Shown piece after piece: positions 1 through 7,830 of a stretch of 64,000 bases of DNA. The notes beneath the pieces were generated by a model. That model was not told where the DNA came from and did no database searches. It worked only from the letters and a program-made list of their open reading frames with translations. Source of the DNA: Herbinix sp. (lineage in GTDB: Bacteria; Bacillota; Clostridia; Lachnospirales; Lachnospiraceae); contig JAQZBN010000013.1 of assembly GCA_029238935.1 (NCBI GenBank), forward strand, positions 1 through 64,000, in the 5' to 3' direction. Made by a program: the position numbers and the translations under genes. The stretch's first letter is position 1; every line of letters begins with the position of its first letter.

Positions 1-10
1 GGCTTGACCT
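1..10 (+). rRNA. 3' terminal bases of a 23S rRNA (partial)
   Basis: The window opens with GGCTTGACCT, which matches the conserved 3' tail of Firmicutes 23S rRNA, the strand that closes helix H1 with the 5' end. Only the last few bases are inside the window, so the call rests on recognising the tail and on the tRNA genes that follow, a typical rrn arrangement. The exact mature end is uncertain by a few bases. Confidence 0.55.
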
Positions 11-30
11 AAACAGGTTTACAGTAAAAT

Positions 31-65
31 CGAGGAGCAGATCCTCGTAAGGAGACGATCTCCTT
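31..65 (+). other. Two hairpins in the 23S-tRNA spacer
   Basis: Positions 31-36 pair with 42-47 (CGAGGA/TCCTCG), and 49-55 pair with 59-65 (AAGGAGA/TCTCCTT). Neither is followed by a T-tract, so they look like processing structures between 23S and tRNA-Asn rather than terminators. No 5S rRNA is seen in this spacer. Confidence 0.5.
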
Positions 66-100
66 GGATGTACATTTTCGTGTGTAGTCAATAGTCATTT

Positions 101-172
101 TCCTCGATAGCTCAATGGTAGAGCACACGGCTGTTAACCGTGGGGTTGTAGGTTCGAGCCCTACTCGGGGAG
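101..172 (+). tRNA. tRNA-Asn (GTT)
   Basis: The acceptor stem TCCTCGA/TCGGGGA, a TTCGAGC-type T loop and the anticodon loop CTGTTAA (anticodon GTT) fold as a standard tRNA. CCA is not encoded. It is the first gene after the 23S end and is probably co-transcribed with the rRNA operon. Confidence 0.95.
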
Positions 173-227
173 TTGGTTTACGAAAGAGTAAATCAAAAGA
201 AAAACTTAAAAATCTTTAAAAAAAGTG

Positions 228-256
228 TTGACAAGTTGTTTCAAATATGATATAAT
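228..256 (+). promoter_or_regulatory. Perfect consensus sigma-A promoter inside tRNA cluster 1
   Basis: TTGACA at 228-233, exactly 17 bases, then TATAAT at 251-256, ten bases before tRNA-Glu. It allows the five downstream tRNAs to be transcribed independently of the upstream rRNA operon. Confidence 0.85.
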
Positions 257-265
257 AAGTTGTAA

Positions 266-337
266 GGCTCCATGGTCAAGCGGTTAAGACACCGCCCTTT
301 CACGGCGGTAACAGGGGTTCAAATCCCCTTGGAGTCA
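266..337 (+). tRNA. tRNA-Glu (TTC)
   Basis: The acceptor GGCTCCA/TGGAGTC, the anticodon stem CCGCC/GGCGG with loop CTTTCAC (anticodon TTC) and the T loop TTCAAAT are all visible. CCA is not encoded. It starts ten bases after a consensus -10 box. Confidence 0.95.
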
Positions 338-380
338 TCAATATATAAAGTGTGAATAGACATATTGCTAGACGGCTTAT

Positions 381-454
381 GGACCTTTAGCTCAGTTGGT
401 TAGAGCAACCGGCTCATAACCGGTCGGTCCGGGGTTCGAGTCCCTGAAGGTCCA
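381..454 (+). tRNA. tRNA with CAT anticodon (elongator Met, or more likely lysidine-modified Ile2)
   Basis: The acceptor GGACCTT/AAGGTCC and the anticodon loop CTCATAA give anticodon CAT. It is not an initiator, because the 5' end is fully paired and the anticodon stem lacks the three G:C run. The acceptor stem carries C4:G69 and C5:G68, the pairs known to favour TilS, so a tRNA-Ile2 reading AUA is plausible. A simple anticodon caller would label it Met. Confidence 0.9.
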
Positions 455-471
455 CTTAATATATTATATAT

Positions 472-545
472 GGCCTAGTGGCTCAGTTGGTTAGAGCGCC
501 GCCCTGTCACGGCGGAGGTCGAGGGTTCGAGTCCCTTCTGGGTCG
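472..545 (+). tRNA. tRNA-Asp (GTC)
   Basis: The acceptor GGCCTAG/CTGGGTC contains G:T pairs. The anticodon loop CTGTCAC (GTC) sits on a CCGCC/GGCGG stem, with a normal T arm and discriminator G. CCA is not encoded. Confidence 0.94.
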
Positions 546-589
546 TTTACAACACTGATAACGTTGTAAGTAACAATTTCATATCCCAT

Positions 590-662
590 GGGATCTTAGC
601 TCAGCTGGGAGAGCATCTGCCTTACAAGCAGAGGGTCATAGGTTCGAGCCCTATAGGTCCCA
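590..662 (+). tRNA. tRNA-Val (TAC)
   Basis: The acceptor GGGATCT/AGGTCCC, the anticodon stem TCTGC/GCAGA with loop CTTACAA (TAC) and discriminator A fold cleanly as a standard tRNA. Confidence 0.94.
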
Positions 663-714
663 TTTGTGCCGGCGTGGCGCTGATTTTTTTATCAGACAGA
701 AAATTATATGAATT

Positions 715-788
715 GTGTGCTTAGCTCAGCTGGATAGAGCGTCTGGCTACGGACCAGAAGGTCGGGAGTTCGAATCTTCTAGCACACG
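715..788 (+). tRNA. tRNA-Arg (ACG)
   Basis: A perfect acceptor GTGTGCT/AGCACAC and the anticodon stem TCTGG/CCAGA with loop CTACGGA (ACG, expected to be deaminated to ICG by TadA). It is the last gene of cluster 1, followed by a terminator at 832. Confidence 0.94.
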
Positions 789-831
789 TACTGTGTAGTC
801 TACAATATATACACAGAAGCATTTATGAAGT

Positions 832-857
832 CTTAGGTGAATACCTAAGGCTTTTTT
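832..857 (+). terminator. Intrinsic terminator of tRNA cluster 1
   Basis: CTTAGGT (832-838) pairs with ACCTAAG (843-849) across a GAAT loop, followed by six T at 852-857. From here to the next gene at 1319 the DNA is A+T-rich and I see nothing else. Confidence 0.85.
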
Positions 858-1318
858 CGTTATTTTTAGTATTATGAAACATGCAAAGGTGTAATAATAT
901 ACAGAATAACAGTGAGAGAGTATATTGAAAATTATCATCACTGTAACAATCATTAAAGCAATCCATAATTAAAGGGCAGATATTTGATATAGTGATGAAT
1001 ACTTGTTATAGAAAAGAACTAAATAAGGTTAAGCTATAGTCTTATACATTTAGAATTAATGCGATCAGGATATGAAATGATATGAAAAACATAAATTAGA
1101 AAAATATCATTTATGCTATAAAATTATGATCTAAACATCAAGCTATAATGTGGTAATTCTCTTATATTCATTTTGGTAAATATTGAAACGATAATATTTA
1201 CACATAGAAAAATATAACCTATGATACTGAACATTAATCGCTTTAATTAAATTCTAATTTAACTTCATTTACTCAATAGGATTAGTATGATAAAATGTAT
1301 CAAAAGGAGGCATACGAT

Positions 1319-1783
1319 ATGAACAAGGTGGAATTTTTAACGACGTTAAGACAAGCACTGGATGGAGAAGTGGATTCCTTTGTATTAGAACAAAATATAA
1401 CATATTATGATCAATATATAGGTAGTGGAGATAATCTTGACCAAGAGAATAGATTAAGTAGTCTAGGAGATCCAAGATTAATAGCCAAGACGATTATAGA
1501 GGCAGATAGAGCTGCCGGAAATAAGTTTAAGCAGACAGCAAATCAAAATCATTATAATGAATGGCACGAAACAGCCTCTCAGCAAAATAAGAATGATCAA
1601 AAAGGACAATATACATTTACATCAAATATAAAATGGTACCATAAAATAGCTTTTGTTTTTGCTCTTATCTTTCTTCTCTTGGTATTATTAATATTGGGTG
1701 GATTTTTCCTTAGAATTTTATTTACTATAGGGTTTCCAATACTTGTATTAATTTTTATATTTACGTTATTCAGAAGAAGGTAA
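1319..1783 (+). CDS. HAAS/DUF1700-type signalling-associated membrane protein
   Basis: A 154-residue protein. The N-terminal ~75 residues follow the HAAS (DUF1700) pattern: a short helical domain beginning MNKVEFLTTLRQAL, then a YYDQYI and an LGDPRLIAKTI segment. The C-terminus holds two closely spaced hydrophobic helices (about residues 110-150) ending in RRR. The start at 1319 is chosen because AAAGGAGG at 1303-1310 precedes it; an upstream in-frame ATG at 1295 lies before this ribosome site. In other Firmicutes this family usually sits beside a PadR regulator; none is visible here. Function is unknown; a membrane sensor or assembly role is only inferred. Confidence 0.75.
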   Translation: MNKVEFLTTLRQALDGEVDSFVLEQNITYYDQYIGSGDNLDQENRLSSLGDPRLIAKTIIEADRAAGNKFKQTANQNHYNEWHETASQQNKNDQKGQYTFTSNIKWYHKIAFVFALIFLLLVLLILGGFFLRILFTIGFPILVLIFIFTLFRRR

Positions 1784-2064
1784 GTTTATGATATAAATAT
1801 GTACAGGATAATATAGATATACAATAGTGAGATTTGATAAGCATTAATGATGCATATAGAACGATAACTAGACATGAAATACAGGTAAAAAGGCATACGA
1901 TTAGAATATGCTATTTTAATTGAAAAATTGATCTGTAGTATGGATGCAAAATATTAATTGTATTAGAGATAATAAAGTTGATAATTTAAAGTAAAAATGG
2001 TGTTGAATAAGATAAAATAGAAAGTGATATTATACAGTTAAATTATAAAGTGAAATAATAAAGT

Positions 2065-2099
2065 GAAAAGACCGCGAGGGGGAGCCAAGCGGTCTTTTC
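2065..2099. terminator. Strong inverted repeat, probable bidirectional terminator
   Basis: An 11-bp perfect stem (GAAAAGACCGC at 2065-2075 with GCGGTCTTTTC at 2089-2099) around a 13-base G-rich loop. The A/T ends give weak U-tracts on both strands. It lies about 280 bases after the HAAS gene. Confidence 0.6.
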
Positions 2100-2141
2100 G
2101 ATGAGGGGAGTATAAATAATTAATAAGGGGTTATATAGTGC

Positions 2142-2172
2142 GCTAAGAAATATAATTTCTTAGCCTCTTTTA
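2142..2172 (+). terminator. Hairpin with T-rich tail
   Basis: GCTAAGAAA (2142-2150) pairs perfectly with TTTCTTAGC (2156-2164), followed by CTCTTTTA. It is the second possible terminator within 100 bases; neither has an obvious transcript of its own. Confidence 0.5.
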
Positions 2173-2565
2173 TTATAATACAGATATTTTATTTGTGCAA
2201 CAAGTATCTTAAGTTATTAAAGATTATATTTTTTAATTTTTTCTAAATTTTCACTACTTTCTTACGTAGTTAATGGATGTTACGTAATACAAAGCCATTA
2301 ATTCTAATTATAAAACACTTGAGTATTAAGTATTCTATATATTATTATTCTATAAAAATAAGATCTTAATATGCGTCCTTTGTTCGGTTATTCGTTGAAA
2401 TTCTTATGTAAAATCATGTGAAGATTCACCTATTTATTTTTATCATAATAATTAGCCTACCAAATTTCTAATAGTCAAATGGAAATTTTTATATGAATAT
2501 TTCAATGAAAATAACAGATAATAATGTTTGTAATATCAATCAAATCTTTTAGGAGGCTAAATTCT

Positions 2566-2910
2566 ATGAATAACAATAATTCAAGAAACAGCACATCAAA
2601 CGATGCAAACAGAAACAGCACATCAAACGATGCAAACAGAAACAGCACATCTAACGATGCTAACAGAAACAGCACATCCAACACAACAACAAAAAATGAT
2701 GTAAGAAACACAACATCAAATAGCAATTCAAAAAACAATACATCTAATGATGTAAGAAACAGCAGCAGAAACGCAACAACAAGCGACACAAGCAAAAACA
2801 ACACATCTAATTATACTACAGGTACTACACGTAATGCTTCTGGAACAAGATGCAACGATTCTTCTAGAAACAACTTTAGAGATGATTTAGAGGATGACAA
2901 TAACTACTAA
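2566..2910 (+). CDS. Low-complexity Asn/Ser/Thr/Arg repeat protein
   Basis: A 114-residue protein made almost entirely of Asn, Ser, Thr, Arg, Asp and Lys, with no hydrophobic core, signal peptide or membrane helix. The N-terminus has three full copies and part of a fourth of a nine-residue repeat (RNSTSNDAN), encoded by near-identical 27-nt units. The start at 2566 follows AGGAGG at 2551-2556; the longer frame from 2524 lies before this site. It is monocistronic, with a terminator at 2953. No family is recognised. Asn/Ser-rich small proteins occur among spore-coat and other surface-layer components of spore formers, but nothing here proves that role. It has a good ribosome site and terminator, so it is probably a real gene. 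Confidence 0.7.
   Translation: MNNNNSRNSTSNDANRNSTSNDANRNSTSNDANRNSTSNTTTKNDVRNTTSNSNSKNNTSNDVRNSSRNATTSDTSKNNTSNYTTGTTRNASGTRCNDSSRNNFRDDLEDDNNY
2584..2679 (+). repeat. 27-nt in-frame tandem repeat (3.6 copies)
   Basis: Units at 2584-2610, 2611-2637 and 2638-2664 plus a partial unit to 2679. Units 1 and 2 are identical; unit 3 differs at two bases. The high DNA identity suggests recent expansion by slippage or unequal exchange. Confidence 0.9.
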
Positions 2911-2952
2911 TTAGAACGTATTTTTTAAATCAATATAGTATTATACCTTTTT

Positions 2953-2986
2953 AGTCTCCTTCCGGAATGGATAGGAGACTTTTTCT
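2953..2986 (+). terminator. Intrinsic terminator after the repeat-protein gene
   Basis: AGTCTCCT (2953-2960) pairs with AGGAGACT (2973-2980), followed by TTTTCTAT. Confidence 0.8.
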
Positions 2987-3060
2987 ATTATAATAAGAGC
3001 AAATTAGCCAAATAGGAATATGATATAAGTGGAGAAATATTTTTAAAGGTGGCGCTTAGT

Positions 3061-3363
3061 ATGGCTTTTGACACAATACGTACTAATGATATTAGCAGGT
3101 ATTTCGGTAAAAATAATGTATTAATTATCGACTTAAGAGATCCTGAAGAATATGCTTCTGGTCATATTCCTACTGCTGTTAATATTCCGTATGATGAATT
3201 AGATACTCGTGAAAAAGATATTCCTAAGAATTATCTTCTTATATTTTATTGCGAAAGAGGTAATATTAGTTTAATGGCAGCGAGAGATTTATTGAAAGAT
3301 GGATATAATATTAAAAGCTTATTTGGTGGTATAAAGGCATATCGTGGCAAGTTAGATCGATAA
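3061..3363 (+). CDS. Single-domain rhodanese-like protein
   Basis: A 100-residue rhodanese fold: the IDLRDPEEYASGHIPTAVNIP segment (residues ~26-46, the CH2A-type motif) and an active-site loop FYCERGNIS with the candidate sulfur-carrying Cys near residue 64. Rhodaneses move sulfane sulfur to acceptors. The loop is C-E-R-G-N-I-S, so the Arg usual near its end is replaced by Ile, which may alter substrate choice. The start at 3061 is chosen because AAAGGTGG at 3045-3052 precedes it; a GTG at 3049 falls inside that site. It stands alone before the methyltransferase gene. Confidence 0.85.
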   Translation: MAFDTIRTNDISRYFGKNNVLIIDLRDPEEYASGHIPTAVNIPYDELDTREKDIPKNYLLIFYCERGNISLMAARDLLKDGYNIKSLFGGIKAYRGKLDR

Positions 3364-3451
3364 TATAGAAATGAAGATTGACGGAGAAGGAAAAGAGATT
3401 TAAAATAACTAGTGATAAATCATAGATGGCGTAAATCGCCCGGAGGGAAGA

Positions 3452-4600
3452 ATGAATCAATACGAATATATGTCACCGTGTCATTTTGGTCTAGAGGCGG
3501 TTTTAAAGAAAGAAATAACGGATCTTGGATATGAAATTAGTAAAGTGGAAGATGGTCGTGTTTCTTATTTCGGTGATGAAAACACCTGTGCTAGAGCCAA
3601 TATGTTTCTAAGAACAACAGAGCGAGTTTTGTTAAAGGTTGCATCATTTCAAGCTGTTACATTTGATGAGCTTTTTGAGAATACAAAAAAAATAGCTTGG
3701 GAAGATTATATTCCTAAGGACGGTAAATTTTGGGTAGCAAAAGCGAATTCAGTGAATAGTAAATTATTTAGTCCATCCGATATTCAATCTATTATGAAAA
3801 AAGCAATTGTAGAACGAATGAAGACAAAGCATAGAGTGGAATGGTTTGAAGAAAGCGGAAATTCATACCCAATCAGGGTATCTATTATAAAAGATGAAGT
3901 AACCATTGGAATTGACACCTCAGGAGAATCATTGCATCGAAGAGGATATCGTAAACTAACCAGTAAAGCACCCATAACAGAAACCTTAGCTGCAGCTTTA
4001 ATAATGTTAACACCTTGGAATAAAGATCGAATCTTAGTAGATCCATTCTGCGGAAGCGGCACAATACCGATAGAAGCGGCTATGATAGGATCTAAAATGG
4101 CACCAGGAATCCGTAGGAGCTTCATGGCAGAAGCATGGAAAGAACTGTTCCCGGAAAATTCATGGCAACAGGTTAGAGAAGAAGCAAATGATATGGTTCA
4201 GAAAGATGTGGAAATGAATATACAAGGGTATGATCTAGATGGAGAAATTGTAAAAGCAGCTAGACAAAATGCTAGATTTGCTGAAGTAGATCATTTGATA
4301 CACTTTCAGCAAAAGCCAGTAAGTGAGTTAAGCAGCAGCAAACGCTTTGGATTTATTATTACTAATCCACCTTATGGAGAACGTTTAGAAGATACAAAAG
4401 ATTTGCCTGAATTGTATAGAACGATGGGAAAAACCTTTGGAGCACTTGATTCATGGTCTTATTATATTATTACATCCTATGAGGATGCTCAAAAGTATAT
4501 CGGCAAACAGGCTGATAAAAACAGAAAGATATATAATGGTATGATGAAGACATACTTTTATCAATATATGGGTCCTAAACCACCAAAAATTAATAAGTAG
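3452..4600 (+). CDS. THUMP-domain class I RNA methyltransferase (RlmL N-terminal/YpsC family)
   Basis: A 382-residue protein matching the COG0116 family: an N-terminal ferredoxin-like/THUMP region (residues ~1-155) and a Rossmann SAM-dependent methyltransferase domain with DPFCGSGT (SAM-binding loop, residues ~198-205) and the NPPYGERL catalytic motif characteristic of N2-guanine methylation. The family methylates a 23S rRNA guanine (m2G2445 for the E. coli RlmL N-terminal half; YpsC in Bacillus is the short form). Length fits YpsC rather than the fused two-domain RlmL. GGAGGG precedes the ATG. The target in this organism is inferred. Confidence 0.88.
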   Translation: MNQYEYMSPCHFGLEAVLKKEITDLGYEISKVEDGRVSYFGDENTCARANMFLRTTERVLLKVASFQAVTFDELFENTKKIAWEDYIPKDGKFWVAKANSVNSKLFSPSDIQSIMKKAIVERMKTKHRVEWFEESGNSYPIRVSIIKDEVTIGIDTSGESLHRRGYRKLTSKAPITETLAAALIMLTPWNKDRILVDPFCGSGTIPIEAAMIGSKMAPGIRRSFMAEAWKELFPENSWQQVREEANDMVQKDVEMNIQGYDLDGEIVKAARQNARFAEVDHLIHFQQKPVSELSSSKRFGFIITNPPYGERLEDTKDLPELYRTMGKTFGALDSWSYYIITSYEDAQKYIGKQADKNRKIYNGMMKTYFYQYMGPKPPKINK

Positions 4601-4624
4601 TACTAAAAAGGAATAACAGTGAAC

Positions 4625-4673
4625 TGACCCCCCATAACTTAGACCAAAAATCTAACATATGGGAGGTCATTTT
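4625..4673. terminator. Bidirectional terminator between convergent genes
   Basis: A twelve-base arm at 4625-4636 pairs with 4658-4669 (one mismatch), with TTTT following on the plus strand. It separates the plus-strand methyltransferase from the minus-strand hydrolase. Confidence 0.75.
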
Positions 4674-4704
4674 ACATAATTATCCCTTTTTTATTTATAA
4701 TATA

Positions 4705-5625
4705 TTATGAACGTTTTGATAGCCATATAAGTAAATCGGAAAATACTTCATCTCGATTAAGCTCATGAAATAATTCATGTCTACAATCAGGATAAATTTT
4801 TGATGTTACATTGGAGAAATTACATTTTTTTAGTATGCTAATATACTTTTTTATTTCTTTCCCATATCCGCCGACCGGATCCATATTACCACTTATGATA
4901 TATAGAGGCAACTCTCTTTTGGTTAGTTTAATATTACTCTTTTTGATCGCTTGTAAGGATAATTTAATTAAGTCCTGGTAAAAAGATGTACTACAGATAA
5001 ATCCGCTATAAGGATCATGTATGTAAGCACCAACGACAGGATTACTTCTTGTCAACCAGTCATAAGCAGTACGCTTCGCTAAGCTCGTATAAAGCTTTGA
5101 GCCGAAAAGAAGACTATTTAAATAAGGAGAATTATGTTTTGGCCCTTTAACCCCTTTTAAGAAAGATGCAACTAGCCATCCCATGCGGGCCACAAACTTA
5201 GAAGGATATGTTGTCCCGGATAGTATAACACCATGATATTTATCATAGGTCTGAATTATGTTTCGTGCAATTAAGGAGCCCATACTATGGCCAATTAAAA
5301 AGAACTTATTAGTACGATTATTTTTTTCTATGTATGTACTAATTTCAATTGCATCTTCAACGAGTAAATGATACCCCTTTGTCGGTGCGATATATCCTAA
5401 CTCATTTAATTTTTTGTCTGTACCATGGCCACGATGATCATAAATGTAAACATCAAAATCATTTCCTACTAGGTAATCTATAATAGCCTGATATCTCTTT
5501 TGATGTTCAGCCATACCATGAAGAATCAAAATACTAGCTTTTGGCTTATTGGAGCAACATATTTGAGTTAGCTTATGTTTATAACCATCTTTTTGCGTAA
5601 TTGTTATGTAGTTAATTACGTTCAT
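4705..5625 (-). CDS. Alpha/beta hydrolase, monoacylglycerol-lipase-like (Hydrolase_4)
   Basis: A 306-residue protein with the serine-hydrolase signatures LILHGMAEHQKRY (oxyanion-hole region, residues ~33-45), YDHRGHG, the nucleophile elbow GHSMGS (about residues 112-117), SGNMDPV (acid) and CRHELFHE (His). This pattern is that of YtpA/monoglyceride-lipase-type lysophospholipases acting on lipid esters. There is no signal peptide, so it is probably cytoplasmic. The start has AAAGGAG eight bases upstream. It is monocistronic on the minus strand; substrate is inferred from family only. Confidence 0.85.
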   Translation of the reverse strand: MNVINYITITQKDGYKHKLTQICCSNKPKASILILHGMAEHQKRYQAIIDYLVGNDFDVYIYDHRGHGTDKKLNELGYIAPTKGYHLLVEDAIEISTYIEKNNRTNKFFLIGHSMGSLIARNIIQTYDKYHGVILSGTTYPSKFVARMGWLVASFLKGVKGPKHNSPYLNSLLFGSKLYTSLAKRTAYDWLTRSNPVVGAYIHDPYSGFICSTSFYQDLIKLSLQAIKKSNIKLTKRELPLYIISGNMDPVGGYGKEIKKYISILKKCNFSNVTSKIYPDCRHELFHELNRDEVFSDLLIWLSKRS

Positions 5626-5837
5626 ACATTATTTTTCTCCTTTTTATCAAACGACCAAATTCTACACCCATTTTTTATTATATAGGGAAAAATGGAAAAA
5701 TGCAATACGAAGCACTTTATAATATTTGAATAATCGATGCTAAATTGATTATAAAATCAGGTCATGAAATAAAGAAATATATGATTTAGTAAATTTAATG
5801 TGGTAATTACAGGGAAATATGTCCCGATAAATAATTG

Positions 5838-5866
5838 TTGTTAATAGAAATAAATTATTGTATAAT
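5838..5866 (+). promoter_or_regulatory. Candidate sigma-A promoter for the amidase operon
   Basis: TTGTTA at 5838-5843, a 17-base spacer and TATAAT at 5861-5866, 55 bases before the amidase start. The rest of the ~300-base interval 5626-5921 is A+T-rich with nothing else recognised. Confidence 0.65.
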
Positions 5867-5921
5867 TTTATTTAATATCTTAAAATTATACATAATTTGC
5901 GGCTCTTAAGGAGGATTTTCT

Positions 5922-7199
5922 ATGGATTTGGTGCTGTTAAAGAGAGCAGCAATTCAGAGTTTTGCGTTAATGCTGGCAGTTATATCGATATCCTATGCTT
6001 TTACCGAATACAAAGAGATTTCTGCCAATAATAAAGATATAAAGAACAGTTACCAGGAAAAACTAAGCGGAAACAAGAGAAAGGATGTCGCAGCAGAAAA
6101 TAATATACAACTTGGAGTAGGACAAGATAATTCTAAAATTATAGATATGCTCAAAAAAAGCAATATATTTTTAACAAATGATATAGGACAAATAGATACT
6201 GATATCATTAATCGATTAGGAAGTCGTTTTTTAGTCATTAAAAAGCCGGTAGACGGTAGTATCAATATTAGTTTGCAGGACCTATATGTGTCAAATAGTA
6301 TTAAGGTTACGCTGTCTACATCTGAACAGATGAATTTTACAAAAGATTTTTTAGGAAGATTTCATACCGATGAATTTTTCTTTGGTGAGCCCTCCTTTGT
6401 CGAAATGGAAAGCTTCGAGACAGACGATTCTGGAGAAGAGAAACAGATAATAACAAAGAATTATGGTAATGATATTGTTCATGGTATAACAATAACGAAT
6501 GATTATAATACTCAGGAAGCTGTTTTTCAAACTGAATATCTGATTGAACTGGATGATGTATATACACATACCATTTATGAGGATTCAATATTCTTCTATA
6601 TCGATTTAAAGAATCCCAAAGAGGTATATGATAAAGTTATTGTCATTGATACTGGTCATGGAGGTAAAGATGCAGGGAGTCTTTCCTTTGACCAGGCATA
6701 TTATGAAAAAGATATTAATTTGGGTATTGTATTACATTTAAAAGAATTTCTGGATCAGGAAAATATTAAGGTTTATTATACAAGATTAAATGATGACAAA
6801 TTGTTTCTTAAACCAAGAGTTAACCTTGCTAATGCAGTAAATTGTGACTTTTTTATCAGTATTCATTGCAATGCAAGTACGGATAGAGGTCCACAAGGTA
6901 CTGAAGTGCTTTATTATGATACAGAATTTAATGGTATTAAAACGCATAAATTAGCTGAGATAATGCTAGATCAATTGACAGAAACCATACCACTTGAAAA
7001 ACGTGAAATCATAAAATTGAGTAATGATGATATTTTCATATTAGAGCATGCAAAAGTGCCGGCTGTCATCGTCGAAGTAGGTTTCATGACAAATTACAAT
7101 GATATGATGTATCTTAGTGATGACGAAAACCGTATGACGATAGCAAAGGGAATATATAATGGTATTTTAAAGGCCTATGAAGAATTTAATAAGGAATAA
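5922..7199 (+). CDS. Membrane-anchored N-acetylmuramoyl-L-alanine amidase (Amidase_3)
   Basis: A 425-residue protein with one N-terminal hydrophobic helix (residues ~8-26, signal anchor), a ~200-residue extracellular linker domain of unknown fold, and a C-terminal Amidase_3 zinc hydrolase domain. The zinc-site motifs are visible: VIDTGHGGKDAG, a YEKDINL segment with the Glu ligand, SIHCNA, and VEVGFMTN carrying the catalytic Glu. It cleaves the amide bond between MurNAc and the stem peptide. A ribosome site AAGGAGG precedes the ATG. It heads an operon with rdgB and a metallophosphoesterase. CwlD-like and LytC-like roles cannot be told apart from sequence alone. Confidence 0.9.
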   Translation: MDLVLLKRAAIQSFALMLAVISISYAFTEYKEISANNKDIKNSYQEKLSGNKRKDVAAENNIQLGVGQDNSKIIDMLKKSNIFLTNDIGQIDTDIINRLGSRFLVIKKPVDGSINISLQDLYVSNSIKVTLSTSEQMNFTKDFLGRFHTDEFFFGEPSFVEMESFETDDSGEEKQIITKNYGNDIVHGITITNDYNTQEAVFQTEYLIELDDVYTHTIYEDSIFFYIDLKNPKEVYDKVIVIDTGHGGKDAGSLSFDQAYYEKDINLGIVLHLKEFLDQENIKVYYTRLNDDKLFLKPRVNLANAVNCDFFISIHCNASTDRGPQGTEVLYYDTEFNGIKTHKLAEIMLDQLTETIPLEKREIIKLSNDDIFILEHAKVPAVIVEVGFMTNYNDMMYLSDDENRMTIAKGIYNGILKAYEEFNKE

Positions 7200-7218
7200 A
7201 GAGACATCGGGAGGAAAC

Positions 7219-7812
7219 ATGAATAAAATCATATTTGCAACAACTAATGAAGGCAAAATGGACGAAATACGAATGATACTAAGTGATGTTGATATCCAGT
7301 TATTGTCATTAAAAGACATTGGAATAAATATAGATATTGAAGAAAATGGAACTACTTTCGAAGAGAATGCAATAATCAAAGCAAAAACCATAATGGAGAT
7401 GACCGGAGAAATGGTACTGGCAGATGATTCAGGTCTGGAAGTTGATTTTCTTAATAAAGCTCCAGGAATTTACTCTGCTAGATTCTTAGGAACTGAAACT
7501 CCATATTCGATAAAAAATCAATATATTATTGATCAATTAAAAGCAGCAGAGGGTGAGCAGCGCTCTGCACGATTTGTTTGTGTAATTGCATGTGCATTTC
7601 CTGATGGAACCATCATAACCAAACGAGGAACAATAGAAGGGTTTATAGCGGATCAAATCAGTGGTGTACACGGCTTTGGCTATGATCCTATCTTTTATAT
7701 ACCCGAATTTCAATGTACCACGGCAGAAATGGCTCCTGAACGAAAGAATGAGATCAGTCACAGGGGAAAAGCCTTAACAGCTATGAAAGAAATACTACTT
7801 CAATATATTTAG
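7219..7812 (+). CDS. rdgB: RdgB/HAM1 family non-canonical purine NTP pyrophosphatase
   Basis: A 197-residue protein with the Ham1 signatures: an N-terminal FATTNEGKMDEI substrate-binding segment, ENG-TTFEENAIIKA, ADDSGLEVDFL and HGFGYDPIF. It hydrolyses dITP, dXTP and ITP to monophosphates, keeping deaminated purines out of DNA. The start at 7219 is chosen for GGGAGG at 7209-7214; an in-frame ATG at 7177 lies within the upstream amidase gene. It follows the amidase by 19 bases and precedes the phosphoesterase by 18, so all three are likely co-transcribed. Confidence 0.93.
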   Translation: MNKIIFATTNEGKMDEIRMILSDVDIQLLSLKDIGINIDIEENGTTFEENAIIKAKTIMEMTGEMVLADDSGLEVDFLNKAPGIYSARFLGTETPYSIKNQYIIDQLKAAEGEQRSARFVCVIACAFPDGTIITKRGTIEGFIADQISGVHGFGYDPIFYIPEFQCTTAEMAPERKNEISHRGKALTAMKEILLQYI

Positions 7813-7830
7813 GATACTGGGAGAAGAACA

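Larger units (their letters stand above)
1784..2565. other. Long gene-free A+T-rich interval with two hairpins
   Basis: This 780-bp stretch has no supportable ORF. It contains two strong inverted repeats (2065-2099 and 2142-2172, listed separately) and otherwise low-complexity A+T-rich DNA. No promoter could be assigned with confidence. Confidence 0.6.

Noticed and set aside
2502..2804. Minus-strand hydrophobic ORF opposite the Asn/Ser repeat gene
   Set aside because: Its Leu/Phe-rich repeats are only the complement of the Asn/Ser codons; no ribosome site.
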